The translations under genes were made by a program, and so were the position numbers. From positions 62,001-126,000 of the forward strand of contig NZ_LZDS01000028.1 in the NCBI RefSeq assembly GCF_001678755.1: a stretch of 64,000 nt of DNA. Reading direction: 5' to 3'. A model generated the notes under the pieces. That model was given only the letters and a program-made list of their open reading frames with translations, was not told the DNA's origin and searched no databases. Source of the stretch: Acinetobacter gandensis. GTDB taxonomy: Bacteria > Pseudomonadota > Gammaproteobacteria > Pseudomonadales > Moraxellaceae. This document shows, in pieces, positions 18,705 to 27,849 of this stretch. The stretch's first letter is position 1. Each line of letters begins with the position of its first letter.

Positions 18705-18737
18705 TAAAAAAATCAGTCGAAATGACTGATTTTTTAA
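18705..18737 (-). terminator. Rho-independent terminator after gcvH
   Basis: AAAAAATCAGTC pairs with GACTGATTTTTT around a GAAAT loop. It lies just past the gcvH stop on the minus strand. The rest of the 18479-18759 spacer is very AT-rich with no recognisable gene. Confidence 0.8.
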
Positions 18738-18759
18738 AATTCAATTTGATACTTTGAAC

Positions 18760-19134
18760 TTAAAGACCGGCTTCGTATTGCTCGCTTGAAAGTAAAGCCT
18801 CTACATCTGCAATATTGTCAGGTTTAATTTTGTAGATCCAGCCTTTGCTATAAGGTGCATCATTGACAAAATCCGGATCATCTTCAAGGTCAGGGTTTAC
18901 TTCAACCACAACACCAGAAACCGGAGCATGAATATCAGATGCTGTCTTTACTGATTCAACCACACCAGATTGTTCACCCGCAGTAATGTGTTTACCTACT
19001 TCAGGTGCTTCTACATAGACTAAATCACCTAGGGCATCTTGTGCATGATCAGAAATACCAGTAACAACGAGGTCACCTTCAATTCGCACCCATTCATGTG
19101 TACTTGCGTACTTCAAATCTGAAGGATGATTCAT
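18760..19134 (-). CDS. gcvH: Glycine cleavage system H protein
   Basis: 124-residue lipoyl carrier of the glycine cleavage complex. The lipoylated lysine lies in the conserved [18 protein letters not shown] segment (about residue 63), with the typical HEWVRIEG start and [14 protein letters not shown] end. It shuttles the aminomethyl group between the P, T and L proteins. gcvP and gcvT are not adjacent. A strong AAGGAG ribosome site precedes the ATG. Only 72 bases separate it from the AraC-type gene upstream, too short for a glycine riboswitch. Confidence 0.95.
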   Translation of the reverse strand: MNHPSDLKYASTHEWVRIEGDLVVTGISDHAQDALGDLVYVEAPEVGKHITAGEQSGVVESVKTASDIHAPVSGVVVEVNPDLEDDPDFVNDAPYSKGWIYKIKPDNIADVEALLSSEQYEAGL

Positions 19135-19206
19135 TGATAACTCCTTAAATCCATTAAATTCATTTTTCGCATGAGTTATACATGCTTTTGATCCAAAACA
19201 AAAGAC

Positions 19207-20235
19207 TTATAAGTACGGATCTTTACGCCAATTGCTTGGGCTTCGACCACTCCAACGTTTGAAGGCACGGCTAAAATTAGCAACATCACTATAGCCCAAT
19301 TCATCTGCAATTTGTTCAAGGGTAAAGTCTGTACGAGACAATAGTGAGGTTGCATGCCGATAGCGAACTTCATCCACTAAAGTCGAAAATGATGTACCTT
19401 CAGCAGCCAGTTGTCTTTTCAGAGTTCGATCAGACATATGTAAACGTTCAGCAACACTTTCAATGCTTAGATAGTGTTGTTCAGAATTGGTTAATATATC
19501 TCGTACACGCATCGCAATACGATGACGCTCACCTAAGGCTGAAAGTTCGGCTTCACATTGGTTAATCGCAATTTGACTCGCAATAGGGTCAGCATGAACT
19601 AATTTATTCCCCAAATATTGTTTATCAAAACTGAGTAATAGATGAGGTTGATCAAATCTAAACTGGTGACGTGGATATTTTGCAATAAAACGTTCTAAAC
19701 CTTCTGGCTGTGGGAAATCGAAGTCTATTTCACCGGCGGAATAATCAACACCGGTAATGGCTTTTCCCATACTGATCATGCCAAAAATCAACGCAATAGA
19801 TATTTCGGTACGTAAGGGTTCTAAGGTGACATCAGTTTGTAATTGAATAGTCGCTTTACTGCCAAAGGTAGAAAAAAACAATTGCAAAAAGGGCATACGT
19901 AACTGTATAAATCGGTTTGCTAAAACCAAGGCATCCGTAATATCCCGTGCAGTCATAATGGCATAACCAATAAAACCATGTATGGAAATACGCATTTGAT
20001 TCCCGAGGTGAAAGCCTAGAGTCGGTTCACCCGTAAGCTTTAATGCATGCTCAACTAACTGGTTGGCTATCGCTGTCGGAATGCGAAAATCAGGTTCAGC
20101 AAGTTGCTCACTATTGAGCCCAAACGGTTCAAATAATGTCTCTGCGGTGTAGCCCCAACGTGAGACAACATCTAAAAGGAGCAATCCATAAACGCCGGGT
20201 ATACCCTGATCCTGACGGGAAGTAATTGTTTTCAT
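19207..20235 (-). CDS. AraC family transcriptional regulator
   Basis: 342 residues. The N-terminal two thirds match the arabinose-binding-like AraC domain found in OruR/ArgR-type regulators (LLLDVVSRWGYTAETLFEPFGL at its start), and the C-terminal 100 residues carry two helix-turn-helix motifs (SVAERLHMSDRTLKRQL and LEQIADELGYSDVANFSRAF). ATG 20235 is preferred, with GGA 8 bases upstream; a longer frame exists only from a TTG at 20295. The effector is unknown. It lies 72 bases upstream of gcvH on the same strand and may be cotranscribed with it. Confidence 0.85.
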   Translation of the reverse strand: MKTITSRQDQGIPGVYGLLLLDVVSRWGYTAETLFEPFGLNSEQLAEPDFRIPTAIANQLVEHALKLTGEPTLGFHLGNQMRISIHGFIGYAIMTARDITDALVLANRFIQLRMPFLQLFFSTFGSKATIQLQTDVTLEPLRTEISIALIFGMISMGKAITGVDYSAGEIDFDFPQPEGLERFIAKYPRHQFRFDQPHLLLSFDKQYLGNKLVHADPIASQIAINQCEAELSALGERHRIAMRVRDILTNSEQHYLSIESVAERLHMSDRTLKRQLAAEGTSFSTLVDEVRYRHATSLLSRTDFTLEQIADELGYSDVANFSRAFKRWSGRSPSNWRKDPYL

Positions 20236-20386
20236 AGCGTTCCGTTGCAATGCAGGTTTTTTCTTGTGTTCAAATCTATATTGGCATGAAATCAAGTTGC
20301 ATCCTACAAAAATTGTTGGACAAACTTTGCTTAGCTTCTTTTATATCGATTGAATTTTAACTTGTAAAGTACTTGTAATTCACTGA

Positions 20387-20836
20387 CTATTCCGCTTTGA
20401 AGGTCTTACTAAATACAACAATTTTTGTGGTCGACATAAACAGCACATCGCCATTTTGATTCAAAGCCTGCGTAACATAACTTACGATGCCGCGATCGTT
20501 TTTACTTTTCGATGGCGTAATTGCTACAATTTCTACTTCAGCATGTAATTTATCTCCAGGCCGTGTTGGTCGTGGCCAGCGGAGACTCGATTCGGAACCA
20601 ATCAAACCATAAGCCACAGGGAAACATTCTGTCCAAAGACGCATGGTGACAGCTGCAGTATGCCAGCCACTTGCTGCCAAGCCTTTAAAAATAGGGTGTT
20701 TTTCAGCTTTTTCCTCATCTGTATGAAATTCTTGCGGATCATAAGCATTTGCAAATTGCTTAATCTCATCAATACCCATTTCATATTCACGACTGACGAA
20801 ACGATCACCTACTTTTAAGTCTTCCAAGTACAGCAT
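20387..20836 (-). CDS. MaoC-like dehydratase (hot-dog fold)
   Basis: 149-residue hot-dog-fold protein of the MaoC/(R)-enoyl-CoA hydratase group. The hydratase motif region is seen as FANAYDPQEFHTDEEKA with the catalytic Asp/His pair, and ASGWHTAAVTMRLW and RWPRPTRPGDKLHAEVEI are the usual helix and strand blocks. It probably acts on an acyl-CoA or related thioester in lipid metabolism. It starts 3 bases after the stop of the ABC exporter gene and is almost surely cotranscribed with it. Confidence 0.85.
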   Translation of the reverse strand: MLYLEDLKVGDRFVSREYEMGIDEIKQFANAYDPQEFHTDEEKAEKHPIFKGLAASGWHTAAVTMRLWTECFPVAYGLIGSESSLRWPRPTRPGDKLHAEVEIVAITPSKSKNDRGIVSYVTQALNQNGDVLFMSTTKIVVFSKTFKAE

Positions 20837-20839
20837 GTA

Positions 20840-22690
20840 TTAATCTTCCTTTGCTTCAGGTTTATGTTGTTCTATTAAAAATCCGCCAGTCTGGCGTTGC
20901 CATAAATGTGCATAAATTCCATTTAAAGCAACTAATTCTTCGTGTGTACCTTGTTCAGCAATTTTTCCCTCATCCAAAACAATAAGACGATCCATTTGTG
21001 CAATTGTCGATAAGCGATGGGCAATTGCAATCACGGTTTTGCCTTGCATCAAATCATCTAGACTAGATTGGATCGCCGCCTCAACTTCTGAATCTAAGGC
21101 ACTGGTTGCTTCATCTAAAATTAAAATTGGTGCATCTTTAAGGAATACTCGCGCTATGGCAATACGTTGACGTTGACCACCTGAAAGTTTTACACCGCGT
21201 TCACCCACAAATGCGTCATAACCACGTTGACCACGTAAGTCGACTAATTGTGGAATGAACTCATCCGCCTTGGCTTTACGTACAGCCTCATACATTTCTT
21301 CATCCGTCGCATTTGGACGACCATATTTAATATTTTCCTCGACGGTACGATGTAAAAGAGAGGTATCTTGAGTGACTAGTGCAATACTTTTTCTCAAACT
21401 ATCCTGTGTCACATCTTCTATATTTTGACCATCAATCGAAATACGACCTTGGTTAATAGTATAAAAATGCAGTAATAATTGTATTAATGTAGATTTACCT
21501 GCGCCAGAGCGACCCACAATACCAATCTTCTCACCAGGGCGAATGGTCAGGTTAAATTGATCAATAACGTTTTTATCGTTGTAGGCAAAATTCACATTTT
21601 CAAATTTTATTTCACCTTGAGGCACAACTAATTCTTTAGCGTCTGGTTTATCTTGAATATTAATACGGCGTCCCATGGTTTGCATGCCATCTTGAATTGT
21701 GCCGACATTTTCAAATAAAGCAGATGTTTGCCACATCATAAATTCTGAAATACTGCTCAGTTTTAAAATCATGGCGGTCGCTGCAGCAATTACGCCTAAT
21801 TCAGCTTGGCCATTCATCCATAGCCAAATGGCAGTTCCCAATACTCCGCCATATAGAACAATCGTAAGCAAATTTGTAGTGATGTTATATTTTGCACCCA
21901 ATCGCATTTGCTTGTAGACGGTGGTCATGAACTCTTTCATGGATGATTTAGCATACTGACTTTCTCGACCAGCATGAGCAAATAGTTTTACTGTTTGAAT
22001 ATTGGTATAGGCATCAGTTACACGACCTGTCATGACAGCGCGTGCATTGGCTTGTTCATTAGCAACTTTACTCAGCTGCGGAATAAAATAACTTGCAGAA
22101 CCAATAAATAATGCCAACCACAACATTAAGGGAATAATTAAAAGGGGCGAAATAGCACCTAAAATAATCGTAATAGAGATCAAATATATAAGCACATAGG
22201 CAACCATATCGCCCAAGATGATCCAAAATTCACGTACGGCCAATGCGGTTTGCATGACTTTTGCAGAGAGTCGACCAGCAAAATCATTATGAAAAAAATC
22301 CAAACTTTGTTTTAACAGTAAATTGTGAAATCTCCAACGCAAACGCATTGGGAAGGTACTGTATAAAATTTGATGCTTAATAATGGTTTGTAGACATGAG
22401 AAAAAGATATTGGTCAGTAAAATACAGGCCAAAATGGTTAAATTGGTTTGATGCTGCTGTAAAAAAGTATCAGGCTGTGATTGGCTAAGCCAATTTACTA
22501 ATTCACCGATTTTTGAATAAAGTAAGGCTTCAAAACTAGCTACACCAGCGGTACAGAGTACCAATATGAGTAAATAGCGTTTTACACCAGATGCTGCTTG
22601 CCAAACAAAGGGGAAAAATTTCGTAGGCAAGGGCTGATGCAAATTTTTTTCTGGATAGGCATCGACTAAATTTTCAAACCATTTAAACAT
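20840..22690 (-). CDS. ABC exporter, fused permease and ATPase (MsbA-like)
   Basis: 616 residues. The N-terminal half (about 30-320) has six predicted membrane segments of the exporter type I fold; the C-terminal half is a nucleotide-binding domain with Walker A GRSGAGKST, Q-loop VTQDTSLLH, signature LSGGQRQRIAIARVFLKDAP, Walker B ILILDEATSALD and His switch AIAHRLST. It is a half-transporter expected to work as a homodimer exporting a lipid-like or peptide substrate from the inner membrane. The substrate is unknown; classical msbA neighbours (lpxK) are absent. MaoC follows in the same operon. Confidence 0.88.
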   Translation of the reverse strand: MFKWFENLVDAYPEKNLHQPLPTKFFPFVWQAASGVKRYLLILVLCTAGVASFEALLYSKIGELVNWLSQSQPDTFLQQHQTNLTILACILLTNIFFSCLQTIIKHQILYSTFPMRLRWRFHNLLLKQSLDFFHNDFAGRLSAKVMQTALAVREFWIILGDMVAYVLIYLISITIILGAISPLLIIPLMLWLALFIGSASYFIPQLSKVANEQANARAVMTGRVTDAYTNIQTVKLFAHAGRESQYAKSSMKEFMTTVYKQMRLGAKYNITTNLLTIVLYGGVLGTAIWLWMNGQAELGVIAAATAMILKLSSISEFMMWQTSALFENVGTIQDGMQTMGRRINIQDKPDAKELVVPQGEIKFENVNFAYNDKNVIDQFNLTIRPGEKIGIVGRSGAGKSTLIQLLLHFYTINQGRISIDGQNIEDVTQDSLRKSIALVTQDTSLLHRTVEENIKYGRPNATDEEMYEAVRKAKADEFIPQLVDLRGQRGYDAFVGERGVKLSGGQRQRIAIARVFLKDAPILILDEATSALDSEVEAAIQSSLDDLMQGKTVIAIAHRLSTIAQMDRLIVLDEGKIAEQGTHEELVALNGIYAHLWQRQTGGFLIEQHKPEAKED

Positions 22691-22787
22691 GCAAACAACC
22701 TAGTATTTTAAGACAGCGAATCTTTGATCAATACCGATGAGTGTAATTGATTCGATTCAGTTAAACCATGTCGTTTTACTTGTTGTT

Positions 22788-24068
22788 TTATACAAGTTGT
22801 TCACTCTGATTCATAGTGTTGTAATGAACAACACAATTTCGGCCTTGGTGTTTGGCTTCATATAAAGCAATATCGGCATGTTTAATAAGTTGGTCTAATT
22901 TCGGATGTTTAGGATCCAATTTAGAAACCCCTACAGAAATTGTGAACGTTAATTCTTGATCATTGATATTTAAACATTGTTGTTCCATCTTATAGCGTAG
23001 ACGTTCTGCAATTTTTAGCGCATCAGCTTGTACAGTATAGGGTAGTAGAACAATAAACTCCTCACCGCCAAAACGCGCTAACATATCATTATGTCGCATC
23101 TCTCGACGAGCGACTTCTGCAATACAGCATAGGACTTGATCACCAACGTCATGACCATAAGCGTCATTAATCTGTTTAAAATGATCGACGTCGAAAATTA
23201 GTAAACTGGTGCTGACCGTATGCGGTGTCTCTCTAATTTTTCGATTGGCTGATTGCACAAAATGACGGCGGTTACTGATTTGAGTCAGTTCATCAGTGTG
23301 CGCTAACTTACGTAATGTATGATAATTCCAATCATCAAGCAGTGCGCGTAAGAATGTCTTACGTGAATTTAAAGTATTGTTCCAGCATATATAAATACTA
23401 AATAGTAAGATGGGAACATATACAAATAGGTAAATGATAAAGTCACTGAGGACATTAAGACGCCAGACGCCAAACAAAACTGCCGCAGTAATCATTGCAG
23501 AACTGAGTAAAGCCGGACGAAAATGTACCTGTATACTAAGGTTGCCTAAAACAATCAAAATAACGGCTGCATATTGATATGTATATACAGCTTCATTGCT
23601 GGAGTTGAGTAGAATTTCAAACCATAGTATAGCCGATAGACAGGTCGCATAAGGCAAAACCATATCGAGTAACTGAATACGCCGAATGTATTTAAATAAA
23701 AAAAAGTTAAGTCCAAACGCACCAATAATTGCAATGACTCGAATCACACCAGATAGTACTTCTACATCCGGCAAAACGTATCGATCTGCCCAAAAATAAA
23801 TTAAAAACGCCAATTGAGCAAAATGATTTACTTGCTGTAAATATTTTTTTTGATTGTAGTATAAAAATTTATGGAAAGCGCTTTTAAATTGACTCGGTAT
23901 ACGTGCAATCGGATCGCGTAGAGCATTTTCAATGTGTTCACGGCTATGGACATCGCAGGCTTCTGATTTTATTAGGGTGTGCTTAACCGGTGATTGATTC
24001 ATTGAATCAAACAAAATTTCTGATGGTGTTCTAACTGATTTATGAGAAGGGTTTGGGGTACCTTCCAT
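22788..24068 (-). CDS. Membrane-bound diguanylate cyclase (GGDEF)
   Basis: 426 residues. The N-terminal half has a cluster of hydrophobic segments (about residues 70-225), probably a membrane sensor module, followed by a GGDEF domain. The active-site signature is GGEEF and an RxxD inhibitory-site motif (RHND) lies five residues before it, so the enzyme should be active and product-inhibited. It makes cyclic di-GMP from two GTP. ATG 24068 with AGGAAC upstream is preferred to the TTG at 24074. No EAL domain is present and no partner is adjacent. Confidence 0.9.
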   Translation of the reverse strand: MEGTPNPSHKSVRTPSEILFDSMNQSPVKHTLIKSEACDVHSREHIENALRDPIARIPSQFKSAFHKFLYYNQKKYLQQVNHFAQLAFLIYFWADRYVLPDVEVLSGVIRVIAIIGAFGLNFFLFKYIRRIQLLDMVLPYATCLSAILWFEILLNSSNEAVYTYQYAAVILIVLGNLSIQVHFRPALLSSAMITAAVLFGVWRLNVLSDFIIYLFVYVPILLFSIYICWNNTLNSRKTFLRALLDDWNYHTLRKLAHTDELTQISNRRHFVQSANRKIRETPHTVSTSLLIFDVDHFKQINDAYGHDVGDQVLCCIAEVARREMRHNDMLARFGGEEFIVLLPYTVQADALKIAERLRYKMEQQCLNINDQELTFTISVGVSKLDPKHPKLDQLIKHADIALYEAKHQGRNCVVHYNTMNQSEQLV

Positions 24069-24286
24069 GATCAAGTTCCTATTTTAGAAGCTTTTTTATG
24101 CGTTTGTTTACAAATAATATATAAAATACACCAGTTTTGTATACAGTTTTAGCTGAAATATTTTTGATTTTTAGATGAATGTGAGAAATAGCGCATGAAT
24201 CTAGACATTAAGAATATAAAACAAAATTGTTCAATCAATCATGAAAAATGAATATTCATTCAATTTGTTAAATTTTTTTGAAAACG

Positions 24287-24309
24287 AACAGCCTTAGATT
24301 AAGGCTGTT
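24287..24309 (-). terminator. Terminator hairpin overlapping the MscS stop codon
   Basis: AACAGCCTTA (24287-24296) and TAAGGCTGTT (24300-24309) form a 10-bp stem on either side of the stop codon region; T-rich sequence follows on the minus strand. Confidence 0.7.
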
Positions 24310-25555
24310 GACTCGATTCAGACCATTGGTTTATTTGTTTAAAATCCGAACCAGAAGGCGCTTGATACACACTTAAGCCGAATTCAGGAATAATCGCAAT
24401 GAGGTGATCAAAAATATCCGATTGAATTGCTTCATAGTCCTTCCATGCAATAGTATTGCTAAAGGCATAAATTTCCAGCGGTAGACCTTGACTGGTACTT
24501 TGTAATTGGCGAACCAAGATGGTTTGGTGCTGAGCAATGCCTGAATGTTGTTTTAAGTAAAACTCAACATAGGCCCGAAAAGTCCCTAAGTTGGTTAAAC
24601 GTCTTTGATTATATTGCGATTGATTTGAAAGTTGCTGATTGAAATGAGCCAACTCTTCGTGTTTTGTGTCTAGATATTGGTCGAGTAATAAAAAATCCTT
24701 GAGCTTATTTTGCTCGTCTTGTGTCATAAAATGCACTGAGCTTTGGTCAATATAAATTGAGCGTTTAATTCGACGCACCCCAGCTTGTGCCATACCACGC
24801 CAATTTTTAAAAGTATCTGTCACCAATTTATTGGTTGGAATTGTGGTGAAAGTCTTATCAAAGTTCTGTACCGTAATAGTATGTAATGACATATCAATGA
24901 CATCGCCATCCGCATTTAAAGAAGGCATCTCAATCCAGTCACCTATACGCACCATGTCATAGGATGAAATTTGAACGGATGCCACCAAGGATAAAATTGT
25001 ATTTTGAAAGACCAGCATTAATACCGCGGCCATAGCACCAAAACCAGCCAATAAAGTAAATACGTCCTTTTTCAAGAAAGTACCTAAAATCATCAAACCA
25101 CATACGATATAAATGATTAATTTGACCAGTTGTAGATATCCTTTAATCGGCTTATTTCTAGACTTCGGATTTCGTTGGTAAATCAGGTTAAAAATATTGA
25201 GTAATTCTGAGATTGCTAGTGCAATGGTTAGAAAAATAAAGGCTTGGCAGGCCATTTGAATTACCGTTTCAACTTTATCCGACAAATGTGGAACGGTTGT
25301 GATGCCATTCAATATCACAATAGCGGGCACAATATTGGCAAAGCGTTTGATCACACTATGTTCTGACAAAATTTGGCTATGACTAAAGGTCATTTTTGAG
25401 ACCAATTTACGAATACCACGTACAACAATTTGTTTGGCAATAAAGTTTGCAAGAATGGCAAAAATTAATACCAGTCCAAGCGAACTCAGCATTTCTAGCC
25501 ATGGATATTGATCTGACCAATCTTGAATATTTTGTATAAACTGAAATTTTTCCAA
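24299..25555 (-). CDS. Mechanosensitive channel, MscS family (YbdG-like)
   Basis: 418 residues with an N-terminal group of membrane helices, the pore-lining TM3-like segment DVFTLLAGFGAMAAVLMLVFQN and a long cytoplasmic C-terminal beta domain containing the insertion usual in the YbdG subgroup. It should open under membrane tension during osmotic downshock. The start is a TTG at 25555: no ATG lies near it, and a strong AGAAGGG ribosome site is placed 5-6 bases upstream, which supports the TTG. Confidence 0.87.
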   Translation of the reverse strand: MEKFQFIQNIQDWSDQYPWLEMLSSLGLVLIFAILANFIAKQIVVRGIRKLVSKMTFSHSQILSEHSVIKRFANIVPAIVILNGITTVPHLSDKVETVIQMACQAFIFLTIALAISELLNIFNLIYQRNPKSRNKPIKGYLQLVKLIIYIVCGLMILGTFLKKDVFTLLAGFGAMAAVLMLVFQNTILSLVASVQISSYDMVRIGDWIEMPSLNADGDVIDMSLHTITVQNFDKTFTTIPTNKLVTDTFKNWRGMAQAGVRRIKRSIYIDQSSVHFMTQDEQNKLKDFLLLDQYLDTKHEELAHFNQQLSNQSQYNQRRLTNLGTFRAYVEFYLKQHSGIAQHQTILVRQLQSTSQGLPLEIYAFSNTIAWKDYEAIQSDIFDHLIAIIPEFGLSVYQAPSGSDFKQINQWSESSQQP

Positions 25556-25887
25556 AATAACCCTTCTTTAAATTTGAATAACGTTAAATGTGTAAACTGA
25601 TTAATTGATAAGATTCTAATATTGAAGATTTTATATGCAAATTTATACAATCAAATTTTACGGATTGGCTACATTTGTCATTCATATAATTACAACTAAG
25701 TGACCCAATCTAAGATCAATATTTGAAAATAGTTGTTTCAACAAATTTAAAGCCATATCGATGAATTAACAGTCAAAGTTTGAAATTCATTTCTATCAAT
25801 TTATTTTAATATCATAAAAAAAGAGTGAATAAATAATAATCAATAATTCTCACTCAATTTTTTTATTTGGTTCTTTAGGGGAACACT
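25556..25887. other. 332-bp AT-rich spacer with a hairpin before the ParA-like gene
   Basis: Divergent promoter region between the MscS-type and ParA-like genes. Near 25821-25866 a GAGTGA...TCACTC pair, flanked by A-rich and T-rich tracts, could form a terminator-like hairpin with a long AT loop in the predicted 5' leader of the ParA-like gene. No open frame was found. Confidence 0.4.
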
Positions 25888-26517
25888 ATGGGGATTTATG
25901 TCGTAACAAGTTTAAAACGAGGCTCAGGAAAAACAACGATTGCGCAATATTTGAGTCAGGCTTTATCAATTTTAAATAAGACGATTCTATTGGATGCTGA
26001 TCTAAGTTCTGCCAATTACGAGTGGGCAATGCAACAGAATAATCATCTCGGTTTTGAACATATCAATGTAGTAGAAAGTGATAGCAATACATTAGATTTA
26101 CGTATTCAACATTTGAAAAACCACTATGCCAATATTGTTGTTGATATTCATGGACATGATTCCAATGCGCTAAGATCGGTATTAAAACATGCGAATAAAA
26201 TAATTATTCCAACAGGTTTGACGGAGCAAGATACGCGGTTAGTCCAAGAGATGTTAGCTTTGGCTATTGCGATAAAGCAATTTAATACAGGATTACAGAT
26301 TTATATTGTATTAAATAAAATACCGATTGGGACAGACGCTGAAGAGATTATTGAGGCAAAAAAACATCTACAAGATATCCCAAGTGCAAAATTTTTAAAT
26401 ACTGTAATTTATAATTTGGACGAATGGCCGTCTTATTTAAATAATGCTTTAGATGATCAATCATCTACAGACGTTCAAGTTATATTGCAGGATTTTCTCA
26501 CTGAAGTTTTAAATTAA
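25888..26517 (+). CDS. Orphan ParA-like ATPase
   Basis: 209 residues with a deviant Walker A motif LKRGSGKTT that keeps the signature lysine of ParA/MinD ATPases, a switch-like ILLDADLSSANYEW, and a Walker B-like NIVVDIHGHDS. ParA proteins position DNA or protein cargo by ATP-driven dimerisation. No parB gene or obvious centromere repeats lie next to it, and it sits on what looks like chromosome, so cargo is unknown; an orphan partition or capsule/pilus-positioning role are both possible. Good ribosome site TAGGGGAAC. Confidence 0.75.
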   Translation: MGIYVVTSLKRGSGKTTIAQYLSQALSILNKTILLDADLSSANYEWAMQQNNHLGFEHINVVESDSNTLDLRIQHLKNHYANIVVDIHGHDSNALRSVLKHANKIIIPTGLTEQDTRLVQEMLALAIAIKQFNTGLQIYIVLNKIPIGTDAEEIIEAKKHLQDIPSAKFLNTVIYNLDEWPSYLNNALDDQSSTDVQVILQDFLTEVLN

Positions 26518-26538
26518 ACTCATCGTTCAATACACAAT

Positions 26539-26566
26539 AAAAAGCTCCTATGAAAGGAGCTTTTTA
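26539..26566 (+). terminator. Rho-independent terminator between convergent genes
   Basis: AAAAAGCTCCT and AGGAGCTTTTT pair around an ATGAA loop. It can serve both the ParA-like gene and the convergent DUF2058 gene. Confidence 0.85.
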
Positions 26567-26592
26567 TTTGATTTAAAGAAAATTATCGCAAA

Positions 26593-27129
26593 TTACCACA
26601 TTAAATCATCAGGAATGACGTACGCTGCATACGGATCTTCTTCATCCGTTGTTTGTTCATTGTTTTCTGAATTATTAACAATGATAAAGCCTTCCATTTT
26701 CGCATTGATACGATCTGCAAGTGGTTTTGGTAAAAAAGCATAACTACAATTTTCACGTGCAATAACAAGACTACCTGCAACCAGCGCGTTGTAAATTTGC
26801 TGATTAATGTAGACTTTTTTGATTTTGCTATCATCAATGAATTGATACGTTGACTCACCATCGGTATCGCGAATTTTGTGCTGATTGATCATTTGCATGA
26901 TGGCAGCTTTCAATTCTTTTTCTTGCAAAACTGCTTTACGACCTTGCTCTAAGGCATGATCTTTTGCCATTTTTTGCTGCTGATCTTGTTCGATTTTCGC
27001 TTTGATTTCAGCTTCATTGCTTTCACCTGTACGTTTTTCATGTACAGCTTGTTTAGACAATTTTTTTGCCTTTTTATTATCGACCAGACCTGCTTTAAGC
27101 AATTGCGCCTGTAATGCATTTTTAACCAT
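26593..27129 (-). CDS. DUF2058 family protein (YaiL-like)
   Basis: 178 residues. The start MVKNALQAQLLKAGLVDNKK is characteristic of DUF2058 proteins; a charged, helical N-terminal region (Lys/Glu/Gln-rich, about 20-85) precedes a compact C-terminal domain (about 95-150, KKVYINQQIYNALVAGS). Family members are nucleoprotein or polynucleotide-associated proteins of unclear function. ATG 27129 is chosen over the TTG at 27141 because TTGGAACG is the likely ribosome site. The start is 13 bases beyond the stop of the DUF1275 gene, suggesting one operon. Confidence 0.85.
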   Translation of the reverse strand: MVKNALQAQLLKAGLVDNKKAKKLSKQAVHEKRTGESNEAEIKAKIEQDQQQKMAKDHALEQGRKAVLQEKELKAAIMQMINQHKIRDTDGESTYQFIDDSKIKKVYINQQIYNALVAGSLVIARENCSYAFLPKPLADRINAKMEGFIIVNNSENNEQTTDEEDPYAAYVIPDDLMW

Positions 27130-27141
27130 AATACGTTCCAA

Positions 27142-27816
27142 CTAATCGTGTATATGTCGATAATGAAAATAGATGACCCAATACACCACACTCATGATTA
27201 AACTTAATGCGGCAGGGATAAGGAATGCGTTTAATTTTAAATAAGGATAAAGCCAACTGGCAAGTAACCCGCCGACAATAAATCCAATTAAAATGAGTAA
27301 GTGCAAAATGACGCGCTTAGATTCGACTTCTAAACTGCGTGCTTTATAACCTAAAGCTAAACCTAGATCTGTCAGTACACCCGATAGATGTGTGGTGCGA
27401 ATAATTGTGCCTTTATAGTGGCTGACCATTGCATTTTGTACACCCATTGCCACACATGCCCACAGTAATGCATAACGTGGGAAAAAGGGCAGAAGTAGCC
27501 AACACAGGACAATAAAAAAAGCCACCAAGCTTAGAGGCACACCATAACGGCGTGTTAAGCTGAAGTGACTATTTCCAAGTATCAGCCCACTATAAAATGA
27601 ACCGATTACATAACACATTAAGACCAGTATTAAATACATGATGGTGGCAGGCTGCCAATCGAGGATCGCCATAGCCAACATGCTGACATTACCAGTCATG
27701 TGTGAAACGGACTGGTGTAAAACGGTCACCAGTCCGAGTACATTAATCATTCCCGCATTGACTGCAAGAAAAAAAGCCCCGAGTTGTATCCACAACGGTA
27801 AAGTTTGAAAAGGCAT
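27142..27816 (-). CDS. DUF1275 (YoaK) family membrane protein
   Basis: 224 residues with about six membrane helices. The family blocks LAVNAGMINVLGL and SVSHMTGNVSMLAMAI, plus AMGVQNAMVSHYKGTIIRTTHLSGVLTDLG, are clear. YoaK/DUF1275 proteins are inner-membrane proteins of unknown, possibly transport, function. The ribosome site AAGGCG precedes the ATG. The DUF2058 gene follows immediately. Confidence 0.85.
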   Translation of the reverse strand: MPFQTLPLWIQLGAFFLAVNAGMINVLGLVTVLHQSVSHMTGNVSMLAMAILDWQPATIMYLILVLMCYVIGSFYSGLILGNSHFSLTRRYGVPLSLVAFFIVLCWLLLPFFPRYALLWACVAMGVQNAMVSHYKGTIIRTTHLSGVLTDLGLALGYKARSLEVESKRVILHLLILIGFIVGGLLASWLYPYLKLNAFLIPAALSLIMSVVYWVIYFHYRHIHD

Positions 27817-27849
27817 AATTTCGCCTTAAATATATCCAATATCAGGATA

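Noticed and set aside
19135..19206. Glycine riboswitch before gcvH
   Set aside because: Only 72 bases separate gcvH from the upstream gene and none of the glycine aptamer motifs are present.
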